In this document: positions 8,931 to 19,955 of the stretch, one piece after another
How the letters are laid out: each line of letters begins with the position of its first letter
How positions within the stretch are numbered: position 1 is the first letter of the stretch
Source: Euleptes europaea
Lineage: Eukaryota; Chordata; Lepidosauria; Squamata; Sphaerodactylidae
DNA: 64,000 nt
Direction of reading: 5' to 3'
NCBI RefSeq assembly: GCF_029931775.1
Contig: NC_079325.1
Coordinates: 21,557,461-21,621,460 of the forward strand
Translations under genes and position numbers: made by a program
The notes under the pieces: model-generated
Databases searched by the model: none
What the model was told of the DNA's origin: nothing
Seen by the model: only the letters and a program-made list of their open reading frames with translations

Positions 8931-10794
8931 CTTTCCCAGCACCATGGCCCTGTTCCATATATCGTCTCCCTGCCTTCGCTGCTGCTTTTTCTGAAAATGA
9001 AAGGGCACTGTAGGAGATCTGATCACTGATCCCCGACATCACAAGTCATTTGGCACTTATAAAACTAGTCCGGTTTCCTCTCCGAATCCCTAGTAAATAC
9101 ATCCATGTGTCGAGATGAACTCTGAACTCTCAGCAGCCCGTATCACTGCAAGTATTGCAGCATTGTTCGGAGTTTGTTTTCAAATAACTTTCTTGCCACA
9201 AAACCTCATCATAGAACAATCTGAACGGTTATATGGGAGAGGCTGTTTACTGGAGCAACCTGACTTTCAGCCTCATCAGAAGATCACCTGGCAATGACGC
9301 CTAACAAATAGCCACCAAGGGACTCTCTATAGGCTGTCAAATCACCCAGCTTTGACTGAAGGTGAACAGCAAATATGGGTGTATGCAGTAAAGGCCAGCG
9401 AATGCCAATTGCTTTCCTGCCTTCCATTGTGTAGCTGATAACTTAGCACCAGTACATTAGAGGCAGAGAGAGGAACTAGAGAAAAGAGCAAGCAGGCGGA
9501 AAATGCTCTGTGTAGTTTCGGTGTTTGGCTCATGTCTCTGCTATGCTCTGAAGGGTGTGGTGGTGTTCCTTGGTTCAAGACCTGTTACTCATTTGCGCAT
9601 GGGTTGGTCAAAAGTGATCTCATCTCATTCCCCTTTTTTTATTAGAAGCTGCCCAATAAGAAGTGCTGTGCCTGCATGGAAATGGAAAAATGCAGAGTAG
9701 CAGTACCAGAAAGGGTCGGAGCAGTGTTACCCCAATTGGATAGTCTTCATTTTGATTAGGGGAATTCACGCTGGAGAGTAAGCCTTGCCAGAGGTTGGGT
9801 AACCAGGATCTTTTCAGCCTATGTATACAGCAACAAGTCCCTTTGGGAAATTCTCAATAAAGAAGCAATTTGTTCCAAATAAAATGGGGTTTTATTATAA
9901 AGTAATTTCAAGCACATAGTATAAACACACACGCAATTCAAACAAGAGCTAAGGAAAATAATACATGGAGTGATGGGAGATAGAAGTAGGTTTCTGGCTG
10001 ATATTTACCAATCTAGCAGAGTGACATCCGAGTGAAAGCACTGCTGAAGAGGGGGGGAAATGAACCAGCATCACTGGAAGCAAAGCGAGAGACCTTACAC
10101 GCAAGTAAGGGGTGTATGCTTGGCTCCAACGCACACCCACACCATAAATACCACAAGAATCAATATTTATACTCCAAAATGGGTCCTTAGGTGCCATGAG
10201 GTAACTGGCAAATGGAACTTTACCAGGGACAAAGAACTTTGATTGCTCCTCTGGGGTCTGTATGAATGAGTGGGAGAGGTTTGATGCTGTCAGGAAGCAA
10301 AAGTGCATCTGTGTGATTGCTTGATTGATTGCTGGCGATGCTCTGTATGGACATTAGAATGTGATGGGCTGTCTGAGGGGTTTCTCAGGATGGGTATAAG
10401 CATATGGGAGAAGTTTGTTCAGTCTCCTTTGAATGCCTTGTGACTGTCTTGATGGGAATCAGATATGCAGGAGAAGAGCTGTGTCACTGTCCTGAATAAC
10501 CTTGATTGTCTGCAGCTGATGAGACTTAAAGTTCTCAGTGTTTGCCAGGTGGTTGCCAGGAGTGCTTAATTTAATATGCAAGGGAAGCTTAGTCATGCCC
10601 ATTGTTTCGGCCGTTCACACCCTGGGCCTTGGAGAAAATGCAAAGTGGTCAACTCCTCTTCCAACTCCAAGTTACAACACATACACAAAGATGGCTCCCA
10701 GGTTCCTCTGGAAGAGTGGCTCATCTATGCGGAGCAGTGCCCTGCTCTTGAGTCGGCATTGTGCTGGCTGGAACGGTCTGGCCACTCACATCAG
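8931..10794. other. No gene seen
   Basis: A 1.9-kb stretch in which I recognise no repeat or coding exon. It has ordinary single-copy intergenic appearance. Confidence 0.5.
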
Positions 10795-10870
10795 TGTTGT
10801 ATAGTGGGAAGAGCATTGGACTGGGGAGACATGGGTTCAGTTCCCTGCTCAGCCATGTAACTCAGCAGGG
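10795..10870 (+). mobile_element. CORE SINE head fragment
   Basis: GTTGTATAGTGGGAAGAGC followed by GGGTTCAGTTCCCTGCTC is a tRNA-like head with A and B boxes. The body is missing. Confidence 0.55.
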
Positions 10871-11253
10871 AATTGCATACTGTGTTAATGCAAACATTCC
10901 CTCTAAATACTTACAGACAGAACTAGGAACATTCTTGAAATGTCCATATTCTCATACCATATTCTAGAGAACCAGCATGGTGTTGGGGTTAGAATGTTGG
11001 AGTAAAATCTGGAAGGGATTAATTGGAGGCAGTGATTTTCCAGGGACAAATCCTAGAAATTATTGACTACCCCTAGACAACTTGTACAGTGATGGGCAGG
11101 GGTATTTGCTGGAGAGAATCAACAGAAGGGATGCTTAAACTTTCCTATGCCTGCAAATTTGTCCTTGCAAACACCCTCCCTAAACCCAGTTCCCCTTCAA
11201 CTGAATTTATTTCTGGTTTTAGAACCCAGCCGGGTAAAGTAATTTAAAGCTTC

Positions 11254-11465
11254 ATGGGGAGCAGTGTGGTATAACAGTTGGACTGTTGGGGTAAGATCTG
11301 GGAGGCTGGGGCTGAAATAAACACACTTCCATGAAGCATCACTGAGTGACCCTGGGCCAGTCCCTTGTTTGCAGCCTAACCTACCTCACAGAGTTGTTGT
11401 GGGGAAGGAAAAGCCTTGTATGCTGGTCTGAGCTCCTTGGAGGAAGGATGGAATAAAAATGTCTA
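11254..11465 (+). mobile_element. CORE SINE, diverged copy
   Basis: Landmarks in order: GCAGTGTGGTATAACAGTTG, CACTGAGTGACCCTGGGCC, CTACCTCACAGAGTTGTTGT, GGAAAAGCCTTGTATGC. The box B region is poor. A second head fragment lies at 10967-11012. Confidence 0.65.
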
Positions 11466-11476
11466 TATAGAACTGA

Positions 11477-11700
11477 GCCCTGACCTGGATGGCCCAGGCT
11501 AGCCTGATCTCAGCAGATCTCAGAAGCTAAGCAGGGTCAGCCCTGGTTAGTATTTGGATGGGACACCACCAAGGAATACCAGTGTTGCTATGCAGAGGAA
11601 GGCACTGGCAAACCACCTCTGTTAGTCTCTTACCATGAAAACCCCAACAGGGGTCGCCATAAGTCGGCTGCAACTTGATGGCACTTTACACACACACACA
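11477..11700 (+). mobile_element. 5S rRNA-derived SINE, complete
   Basis: The first 110 bp track 5S rRNA: CTGATCTCAGCAGATCTCAG, AAGCTAAGCAGGGTCAGCC, TGGTTAGTATTTGGATGGG. This covers the internal promoter (A, IE and C boxes). The rest (GGCAAACCACCTCTGTTAG, GGTCGCCATAAGTCGG, ACTTGATGGCACTTTACAC) is unrelated to 5S and ends in a Bov-B-like tail with (CA)n. Confidence 0.88.
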
Positions 11701-11792
11701 GATAGAACTGACAGGTGAGAGAAGGGTTAAGTACATCTTCCCATTCTGAGCGATTCAAATGTGGAATTCACCACCAGAGGATGCAGGGATGG

Positions 11793-11963
11793 CCACAAGC
11801 GGGAGGTTTTTGGGGTGGAGCCTGAGGAGGGCGGGGTTTGGAGACGGGAGGGACTTCAATGCCATAGAGTCCAATGGTCAAAGCAGCCAATTTCTCCAGG
11901 TGAACTGATCTCTATCAGCTGGAGATCAACTGTAATAGTGGGAAATCTCCAGCTACTACCCTA
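11793..11963 (-). mobile_element. hAT MITE, one end missing
   Basis: Minus-orientation copy lacking the first terminal bases. It starts in AGCGGGAGGTTTTTGGGG and ends in CTACTACCCTA. Confidence 0.75.
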
Positions 11964-12771
11964 CCACAAGCACAGACAGCTTTTAAAGGGGATTCGATAA
12001 ATTCATGGAGGATAGATCCATCAGTGGCTACTAGCTATGGTGACTAAAGGGAACCTGCATGTTCAGAGGCCAAGAACCTCTGAAGACCAATTCCAGGAGG
12101 CATCATCAGGGGAAGGCCTCGGCATCTTTGCTTTGTCATTGAGCCCCCAGAATAACTGGGTGGCCATAATATGAGACAGCATGTTGGACAAGTTGGACCG
12201 CTGGTCTGAACTGGCAAGGCTCTTCTTAGGTTTTCACGTTCCCATCTGCCAGCACTTTCTATCCCTTACCTTTAAAGGGAAACATGGCGTTGGGGACCCT
12301 GAATCTTCCTTGTATCCAGTTGTATCCAGTTCCTTGTATCCTGGCTTGGTGCCCTTGACTTGTACATCACAGGGATGTTGTGAGGATACATGGCCTATGG
12401 CATAACCCCATCTACATTGTTCTCCTCATGGCTGCAACCACTTTGGAGGAAGCATGAGTTACAAATGGTGTAGATCAAGAAAATACCCACTCCAAAAATG
12501 GTGCAATGTTAGAGAATCAGCACAGAAGGCTGCTTCTTATCAGATCTTTTCAGACTTAGCATCTGATTCCAGAGCACAAAAGGGCTGTTGTGAGAAGTGC
12601 ACCCACTCACGTATATAAACTGCAAGTTATAATGTTGGGACAACTCCAAGTCCCACCAGGAGGCTAACAGCCTTAGCCCAGTGGGCATCTTTGCCCCAGG
12701 AAGGGGCCTGTTGGCTCTCAGCGAACCTGGGCAGCAGTGCATCAGTAGAGAGGCAAACAAATGATATAGAT
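11964..12771. other. No gene seen
   Basis: No supported feature. There is a short tandem TTGTATCCAG repeat near 12310-12345. Confidence 0.5.
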
Positions 12772-12945
12772 CAGGGGTGTTAAACATAAGGCCTGGGGGC
12801 CAGACTCTTAAGAGTTCTTATCCAGCCCGTGAACCAGCCGAGGCAGCCAGCCCCCTCCCCACTCTCGATCTGGGCTGGCAAGGCATGGCCAGGCCCGACA
12901 AAGTGATATTTATGTCATATCGAACAACTGAGTTTGACAACCCTG
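12772..12945. mobile_element. Second hAT-type MITE family (CAGGGGTGT ends)
   Basis: The 14-bp imperfect terminal inverted repeats CAGGGGTGTTAAAC and GTTTGACAACCCTG enclose 174 bp. The flanks ATATAGAT and GTGTAGGT match at five of eight positions, all differences being transitions. This is consistent with an old 8-bp duplication. The ends match the common vertebrate hAT pattern. Confidence 0.65.
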
Positions 12946-13005
12946 GTGTAGGTCTAGGTGTGTCCATCTGGCCTGGTGTAACCACAAACCTCCATAGCTC
13001 ACACT

Positions 13006-13199
13006 TAGGGTTACCAGGCCCCTCTTCTCCACCGGCGGGAGATTTTTGGGCCGGAACCTGAGGAGGGGAGGGACTTCAATGCCATGGAGTTCAATTGCCA
13101 AAGCGGCCATTTTTCTCCAGGTGAACTGAGCTCTATCGGCTGGAGATCAGTTGAATTAGCAGGAGATCTCCTGCTACTACCTGGCAGTTGGCAACCCTA
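13006..13199 (-). mobile_element. hAT MITE (TAGGGTTGCCA family)
   Basis: Complete minus-orientation copy, TAGGGTTACCAGG to GGCAACCCTA. Flanking octamers CTCACACT and CCCACACT match at seven of eight. Confidence 0.9.
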
Positions 13200-13409
13200 C
13201 CCACACTACCTCTGGCACCCACATTGCAAGCTGGCCACTCTTCCTTGCTTGATAGCATGATCTTATCTGATGAGCATATCTTATGACAGAACTATATGTA
13301 TAGCTCTGTTTTATTACTATTTTGCTCTAGGTTTTTTGTTAAACAGAATGCAGTCACATTGGCTGCAGTTTAAAGAGCTAGACATGTGTGTATTTATGTG
13401 TGGGGGGGA

Positions 13410-13448
13410 GGGGTACACTTACACACACACACACACACTCACACACAG
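13410..13448. repeat. (CA)n microsatellite
   Basis: About 16 near-contiguous CA units with one CT interruption, next to a G-run. Confidence 0.9.
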
Positions 13449-13969
13449 TGAACTGGTACCAGTCAGAACAGACAATCCTGAGCTAGAGGGACCAATGATC
13501 TCACTCACTCACTTCAAGGCAGCTTCACACCGAGTTCATAATTTCCATGCTCCTTACGGTTATTTTTCTCTGGCAATGTAACAGCTTTTCTCTTGTGCAT
13601 CAATCACCGTGGCTAATTCCTTGGGCTTTCTTTTGAATGTACCCCCCACGCCTGTTTCCTGTCAAGCAGGAGTCATCTGAACCACGAAAACCCTGTAATG
13701 ATTTACAAGTCAGGCATCCCAAAATCCTCACCTTGACATCAGATGTGCAGATGACGCAAAGCTACTTAGGGCCCGAAAGGAAGAGAGGCAATCTTGTTTT
13801 GTTCCTGATTCTTTTTAAAATGCTATCAGTCCCCTCTATTTCTGCACAGTAGGCAATCCCCCACTGGAGAGGACAAAGAGGCAAATGTTTTGGGGTTGGG
13901 GTTTATTTTTATTTTTTTGCTAGCCCACCTGTGAGTGAAGGCAGTGTTGTGTATGGAGGGGAAACAGAG
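13449..13969. other. No gene seen
   Basis: No supported feature was recognised. Confidence 0.5.
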
Positions 13970-14160
13970 GTCAGAGGTGTATGCTTTGCGTACAGAAGGT
14001 CCCAGGTTTAATTCCTGGCCTCTCCAATTATAGATCAGGAAGTAGGTGACATGAAAGATGTCATCTCTGTCTGAGATTACTAGGAGTCAATTTGCCAGTC
14101 AGATTAGACAAAACTGACCTTGATAGGCCATTGGTCTGACTTGGTGCAATGCAGCTTTTC
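13970..14160 (+). mobile_element. tRNA-Ala-derived SINE, old copy
   Basis: AGAAGGTCCCAGGTTTAATTCC (box B region, 13995-14016) and CATCTCTGTCTGAGATTAC to GGTCTGACTTGGTGCAATGC align with the SINE body. The head is degraded. Confidence 0.65.
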
Positions 14161-14247
14161 GTCACCTCCTCTGGCAGCTATCAGCCCCAGGAGGGGATTT
14201 TTTTTAACCCAACTAAAATAAGGGTAAAACGAAATGAGATTGTGCCA

Positions 14248-14451
14248 TAGGGTTACCAACCTCCAGGTAGTAGCTGGAGATCTCCGGCTATTGCACCTGA
14301 TCTCCAGCCGATAGAGATCAGTTCACCTGGAGAAAATGGCCACTTTGGCAATTGGACTCTATGGCATTGAAGTCCCTCCCCAAACCCCACCCTCCTCAAG
14401 CTACACCCCCAAAACCTCCCGCCAGTGTCAAAGAGGGACCTGGCAACCCTA
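14248..14451 (+). mobile_element. hAT MITE (TAGGGTTGCCA family)
   Basis: Complete copy, TAGGGTTACCAACC to CCTGGCAACCCTA. The flanking octamers do not match, so the target duplication is eroded or the insertion is in a rearranged site. Confidence 0.85.
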
Positions 14452-14505
14452 CTGCAGAGGAAGGCAACAGCCAACTACCTCTGCTTCTCACTTGCCTTGA
14501 AAACA
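14452..14505 (+). mobile_element. 5S-derived SINE fragment
   Basis: CTGCAGAGGAAGGCAACAG through CTTGCCTTGAAAAC matches the middle of the 5S-derived SINE; the 5S-like head is absent. Confidence 0.55.
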
Positions 14506-14511
14506 TTAAAT

Positions 14512-14755
14512 GTACGGAAGTGTACGGAAACTGTTAATGTCAGACTAATGTTCTATGGTCCAAATCTCCCTAAACCATAGCCAGTGCCATACACAAACAA
14601 GTGAGTTCTGGCTCACAAAAAGCTTATGCTGAAATACATGTTGTTAGTCTTCCTAAGAATCCATGATTAAGATCCATACGCAAATCAAGGAAATTGTCAT
14701 ATAACCTTTTCTGTAGCAAGACACAAAATGCTATACCATCAGCTTTGTTGGAGAG
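14512..14755 (+). repeat. Unnamed interspersed repeat, copy 1
   Basis: Shares collinear blocks with 36216-36504, 21.7 kb away: GTACGGAAACTGTTAATGTC, CCAAATCTCCCTAAA, TGAGTTCTGGCTCACAAA, GTTGTTAGTCTT, AAATTGTCATATAAC. It contains a hammerhead-like stem (GTGAG/CTCAC) near 14604-14628. Copy 2 has about 80 extra bp in the middle. I do not know its family. Confidence 0.65.
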
Positions 14756-15948
14756 CAGATTGAAGCAAATTCCTTGATCTGAATGGGAATGTCTTTGTGG
14801 GAGTCATGCTGTAGAGCCTGTTCCATATGAGCTGTTATCTTGCAGTCTTTACTCTAATTTGCTGGTGCCTTGGGTTCTAAACAGAATTGGGATTTGAACC
14901 TGGGTCTTACAGATCCTAGTCTCTGACCACTACACTACACTTGCTCCTGAGATGTTGCCCCCACATCTTTCTAAGGGCTCCCCAGGTCATGCAAAGAAGC
15001 ACATCCGAACGTCTCTCGTGCAAGTCAAGGGTTTGTTCTGAGCCGTGAGGTCTGAGAGGGGCTGTTCTCACTCCTCATGTAAAATTCCTGGACCTGAAAA
15101 AATGCTTAACGGCCACTCTCCTTCTGCAATCAAATGCTATTGTCAAGGGAGTTTTCAAAGGTCTGTCCACGACTTGAACTGTGAGCCTGTTACTCATCAG
15201 GATAATTCCCCATCTTCCTCCCTTTGTGCCAGGGATGGTGTTCTTTTAGGTCAGGTAAGAGACGTGACTTTCTCTTTCTCGCTACTTAAAAACTCCTCTA
15301 ACTGAAAATAAGCTTCGGGGGACTTGGTTATGCTTGTGATGCCCAGAAAGTATGAAGAGCTGTAAAATGGTGTCATTATTCCTCAGAACCTTCTTCCTTC
15401 ATCTGTCAGAGAGCAGGAGTCAGGTAATGACTCTTTCCCGCCCGCCTTCATAAGGCAGCCAAAACACAACCATCCTTTTGAAAACCTCTGTTAGATTTTA
15501 TACAGAGAAGTCCATCATTTGGGAAGATTCGGTGCAGACTAGTGAGCAGAGGGCCCAATGTGCATAATAAAAAGACTTATAACCTCCAAAGTACTCCATG
15601 TGTGTGTGTGTGTGTGTGTAAAGTGTCATCAAGTCGCAACTGACTTATCCTTTCCTTTCCTTTATCCTTTAGAAGCTCCTTGATCCATTGATCTTGAGCA
15701 GCGTAATTTTAAATCTGATGTTTGAAGGGATATAAGGACTGAAATAAATCTTGCCACTGACAATGTAACCTTGGAATCCCTGTCACTTAATAAAGAAGGC
15801 ATTATGTCAGACACATTAGACATTAGATTTATATATTAAAAGGGGAGAGATATAACGTGTTCTAAGTTCCTCATAAAAGTGGCATTCCCAAAGGGCATGA
15901 GCTAATGAATCAATAGAGCCAGAAGAGCAAGGACAGGTCCTTTCTGGG
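14756..15948. other. No gene seen
   Basis: No supported gene. A (GT)n microsatellite lies at 15600-15620. The sequence around 15440-15800 has no recognisable repeat. Confidence 0.5.
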
Positions 15949-16221
15949 CAGGGCCGGATTTAGGTTTAATGAGGCCCTAAGCTATTGAAGGTAATGGGGC
16001 CCTTTAAATGTCCAGCTGTCCTTTTGTCAACAACAAATTGTCGCTGTTTTTTGTGTTGAATCTATGCTATATGGTAATTTATGGACCTAATAGGTATCTA
16101 AAGCCATTTGCTGTATGTAGGTTTTATTTTATTTGTTTTTTATCTTATATTTTTTTGGGGCCCCCAAGAGAGTGGGGCCCTAAGCTATAGCTTGTTTAGC
16201 TTATACATAAATCCGACACTG
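15949..16221. mobile_element. Third hAT-type MITE family (CAGGGCCGGATTTA ends)
   Basis: Terminal repeats CAGGGCCGGATTTA and TAAATCCGACACTG flank 273 bp. A perfect 8-bp target duplication TTTCTGGG lies at 15941-15948 and 16222-16229. The interior has inverted subterminal GAGGCCCTAAGCTA / GGGGCCCTAAGCTATAG blocks. A longer relative is at 39895-40274. Confidence 0.88.
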
Positions 16222-16344
16222 TTTCTGGGTATGGTATGTTCAAAATTCTGCCTTGCATAACCATAGAGGGGTTAGCATTCTGTCTAGCTAAACAGAAGGC
16301 TCTAGAAAGGCGAGGGATTGTCAAACCGTGAGAATAAGCGGGCA

Positions 16345-16472
16345 GCAACGGACTTATAGCAACCCCTGGTGGGGTTTTCAAGACAAGTGATTAAGCAGAG
16401 GTGGTTTGCCATTGCCTTCCTCTGCAGCCTTCCACGGAGGTCTCCCTTCCAAGTACCGGGGTTTGGGGCAGG
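16345..16472 (-). mobile_element. 5S-derived SINE fragment
   Basis: Antisense piece with ATAGCAACCCCTGG, AGCAGAGGTGGTTTGCCATT and CTTCCACGGAGGTCTCCC. The 5S head is lost where a MITE remnant begins. Confidence 0.65.
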
Positions 16473-16616
16473 GAGGGATCTCAGCAGGGTACAATGCCAT
16501 AGAGGCCACCCTCCAAATCAGCCATTTCCTCCAGGGCAACTGATCTCTGTAGTCTGGAGATCAGTTGTAATTCCAGGAGACCTCCACACCCCCACCTGGA
16601 GGTTGGCAACCCTAGT
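16473..16616 (-). mobile_element. hAT MITE, partial
   Basis: Minus orientation, from the GGAGGGATCTCAGC region to CCTGGAGGTTGGCAACCCTA. The left end is missing. Confidence 0.7.
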
Positions 16617-17097
16617 GTGAAGGCCTGTTTGCAGGAAAACCACTGTATGAATGATTCACAGTCATTATTCATCCACACACCAGCCAAGACCAGCTCATCC
16701 CTGTAGTTGGCCAGTCAAGAGGTTAGCTCCACTTGCTTGCACAAGGATGTATTTAGCATTGCAAAAACAAAGCAATTAATTGGCAGGTGATGCCTGTTGT
16801 TCTAATGTAGTCTTATAGTTTAGCCTCCTCTCATCCATCCGGTATCACACAGGCATCTCTCAAGCAATTAGCTGTCACCCAGCAGCTTCTTTCTAAAGCA
16901 CTTACCACGTTTTCCTGAAATGAAGATTTGCTTCCAGGGATGGGTTGCCTTTGCCACCCTGCAGAACATAATGCATTACGCAGATCTCATAGCACAAAAG
17001 GTACAAATAGCAGTTAAAGAAAAAAGGAGGAGCCAAAGCTGGACATACTGTTATGATTAAGAGGCTGAATAATATTTCTAGCTCACCTGCTACTATG
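16617..17097. other. No gene seen
   Basis: No supported feature was recognised. Confidence 0.5.
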
Positions 17098-17395
17098 AAG
17101 GTAAAGGTCCCCTGTGCAAGGACCAGGTAATTCCTGATCCACGGGGTGACGTCACATCCCAATGTTTACTAGGCTTACAGGGGGGGTTTGCCAGTGCCTT
17201 CCCCAGTCATCTTCCCTTTACCCCCAGCAAGCTGGGTACTCATTTGACCGACCTCGGAAGGATGGAAGGCGGAGTCAACCTTGAGCCGGCTGCCTGAAAC
17301 CAACTTCCGTTGGGATCGAACTCAGGTCATGAGCAGAGCTTGGACTGCAGTACTGCAGCTTACCACTCTGTGCCATGGGGCTCATCCCTGTTCCT
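17098..17395 (-). mobile_element. Sauria-type tRNA SINE
   Basis: Antisense copy. On the plus strand GGTAAAGGTCCCCTGTGCAA opens the 3' end, then GTGACGTCACATCCC, GCTGGGTACTCATTTGACCG, CCTCGGAAGGATGG and the tRNA-like head (TGGGATCGAACTCAGG). Sauria SINEs are squamate-specific and share their 3' end with Bov-B LINEs. Confidence 0.85.
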
Positions 17396-17524
17396 ATAGG
17401 GAAGCAATAAGAACAGCCCTGCTGGATCAGTCCGACAGTCACCACTCAGCAGTTTGCAAAGTCATGTTTGGTGGATAACATGAAGCCATTGTACTTCTGT
17501 TTTCTCTGTTTGCACATCAACTGC

Positions 17525-18016
17525 ATGGCTGCACATAAGTGCTCAGAGGAGGGCAACAAAGATGATGTGGGGTCTGGAGATCTTGTCCTATGAGGAAAGG
17601 TTGAAGGAGCTGGGTATATTTAGCCTGAAGAGGAGAAGACTGAGAGGGGATAAGATTAGGGTTGCCAACCTCCATGTACCAGCTGGAGATCTCCTGCTAT
17701 TACAACTGATCTCCAGCTGACAGAGATCAGTTCACCTGGAGAAAATGGCTGCTTTGGCAATCAGACTCTATGGCATTGAATTCCCTCCCCAAACCCCACC
17801 CTCCTCAGGCTCCGCCCCCAAAATCTCCCACCGATGGCAAAGAGGGACCTGGCAACCCTAGATATGATAACCATCTTCAAGTACTTGAAGGACTGTCATA
17901 TAGAGGATGGTGCCGAGTTGTTTTCGATTGCCCCAGAAGGCCGGACCAGAACCAATGGGTTGAAATTAAATCAAAAGAGTGTCCGTCTAGGCATTAGGAA
18001 GAATTTTCTAACAGTT
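17525..18016 (+). mobile_element. CR1 LINE 3' region, interrupted by a MITE
   Basis: GAGGAGGGCAACAAAGATGA, CCTATGAGGAAAGGTTGAAG and CTGAGAGGGGATA are CR1 3' landmarks. After a MITE (17657-17860) the element resumes as GATATGATAACCATCTTCAA up to CTAACAGTTAG, where a Penelope-like element starts. The undisturbed relative at 48963-49425 gives the pre-insertion sequence. Confidence 0.88.
17657..17860 (+). mobile_element. hAT MITE inserted in CR1
   Basis: TAGGGTTGCCAACC to CCTGGCAACCCTA. Flanks GATAAGAT (17649-17656) and GATATGAT (17861-17868) match at seven of eight. The CR1 copy at 48992-49000 shows a single GATATGAT at the same spot, so this is an 8-bp duplication made on insertion. Confidence 0.95.
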
Positions 18017-18112
18017 AGTGGTTCAAAATATTGTCGAAGGCTTTCACGGTCAGAGTTCATTGGTTCTTGTAGGTTATCCGGGCTGTGTAACCGTGGTCTT
18101 GGTATTTTCTTT

Positions 18113-18153
18113 CCTGACGTTTCGCCAGCAGCTGTGGCAGGCATCTTCACAGG
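18113..18153 (-). ncRNA. Hammerhead-ribozyme-like motif of Penelope type
   Basis: On the minus strand the order is CCTG-TGAAGATGCC, a CCACAGCTGC loop region, GGC, GAAAC, GTC, AGG. This fits the short-helix-III hammerheads known from Penelope-like elements (GAAAC followed directly by GTC). One A is missing from the CUGAUGA box, so this copy is probably inactive. It lies opposite to the coding strand of the element around it, which suggests an inverted terminal segment. Confidence 0.5.
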
Positions 18154-18788
18154 AGTAACACTGAAGGACAGTGTCTCAGTGTCAAGTGAGTAGGAAGAGT
18201 AATATATAGTCAGAAAGGGGTTGGGTTGAGCTGAATCATTGTCCTGAAAAAAGTATCAAAGGTAATGTACTAATCATTGTCCTGTAAGTATCAAGATAAT
18301 GTGTTAATGAGGGTGTGGTATGTTAAAATGGAACCATTGTATCCTGAAGTGATCTGTTAATGTGTGATTGATGATTTTTAAATAGCTCATTACAAAAAAT
18401 TAACCTATTTTCAAAAGCAATCATAAAGATATTTGTCTTTTTCTTTCGCCGTTTTGTTGATGATCTGATTATGTTATTTGACAATCAATATAATTGTAAT
18501 ATGTTCTTGGAACAACTCAACCAAAGTAATGAGCATATTCAGTTTGATTTCCAGATGAGTCATGATAGTCTTCCATTTCTTGATGTAATCGTTAATGTGG
18601 ACTCAGTGGGAAAACTTTGGGTACCCCCTTATAAAAAACCCACAGATAAGGGGGCGTTGTTACATTATAACTCCCATCATCCCCCTTTCATGAGGAACAA
18701 CTTACCCTATGGCCAGTTTTTGAGGCTAAAAAGGAATGCAACATGAACAGAAGATTATATAAAAGCAGCATCAGAATTGGGGGACACC

Positions 18789-19955
18789 TAGGGCTGTTGA
18801 TTCGGTTCGGCCCGAACTGAAAATCAGCCGAATTTCCCCTGATTCGGTGGTTTTTAGTTCGAGAGGAACCGAACTCAAAACTGGCGGGCAACCGGGGGGG
18901 CCGAATTCAGCGAGTTCGGGAGTTTGCGAATAAATTTGGCAAATTCGGGGCCGTCAGTAAGCAGCATAACCGTCAGTAAGCAGCATTCTCCTCCCCCGGC
19001 CAATCGGTGGCCAAGCTGGGTCTTCTTCTGGCCAATCAGTCAGGATTGAGTACTGGAGGAATCAGCTGATGTGCGGCCCGGCCAGGGAGAGAGAGAGAGA
19101 GAGCAAAACTTGGGGGGTTGCTTGTGCACATTTGCTCCTTTCTGTGGCTGCAGGGGGCGTATTTTTTGGGGTACAGACACAAAACTTTCACTGGAGCTTC
19201 AGATGAAGCTTCTTAAGATACCCCCCAAGTTTTGTAAACATTGGGTCAGGGGGTCCCGAGATATGGGCTCCCCCCTTTTTCTTTCCATGGCTGCAGGGGG
19301 CGCATTTTTGGGGGTACAGACCCCAAACTTTGAGCGGAGTTTCAGACCAGTGTTCTTAAGATACCCCCCAAGTTTTGTAGTTTCTGTGGGTGGGGGGGAA
19401 GCCAAAGGGGGCTTTCGTCGGTTCTGCCTGGGGTGTGTGTTCCCCCTCGAGTCTCTCGCTCCCTGGTTTGAGGGGGGAGGTTTCAGTTGTGTGTTGCAAA
19501 GGTGTTGTTTAACAAGGTTGTGTTGTTTTGCAGTTGTTTTGCAGTTGCTTTGCAAATTTCTCAGCTGTTGTCGAGGCTGGGAGCTTTGTGCGTGGGCGGC
19601 AAGCTCTGCTGAGAGATGCACATTAAGGGTGGGGGGACCCCTTTCAGGGCCCATATCTCAGCCCCCCCTGACCCAATCTTTACAAAACTTGGGGAGTCTT
19701 TCAATAAACATCCTTTGAAGCTCTGCCGAAAGTTTGGGACCTCTAACCCCAAAAATGCCCCCCCAGAGCCGCGGAAAGGCGCGATTGTGTTTTTAATGGC
19801 TTTATTCGTCCGAATTTTTCCCCGAACTTTGAATTCCCGCCAAATTGAACGGATCCGAAGTGGGGGAGTTCGGACTTCGGCATATCCCGAATCTAAACAG
19901 GCTGAATTCGGCCGAATCCGAACTATACCGAATTTTTTTAAATTCAACAGCCCTA
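18789..19955. mobile_element. 1.17-kb non-autonomous hAT element
   Basis: Ends TAGGGCTGTTGA and TTCAACAGCCCTA, flanked by a perfect 8-bp duplication GGGACACC (18781-18788 and 19956-19963). Subterminal sequence is rich in TTCGG/CCGAA words. Inner blocks are repeated and inverted: TAAGATACCCCCCAAGTTTT occurs twice on one side and its partners (ACAAAACTTGGGG, CCAAACTTT) recur inverted. No transposase frame is recognisable. Confidence 0.92.

Noticed and set aside
19071-19718. 215-codon plus frame and 151-codon minus frame
   Set aside because: They lie wholly inside the non-autonomous hAT element and reflect its repeated interior. No transposase motif.
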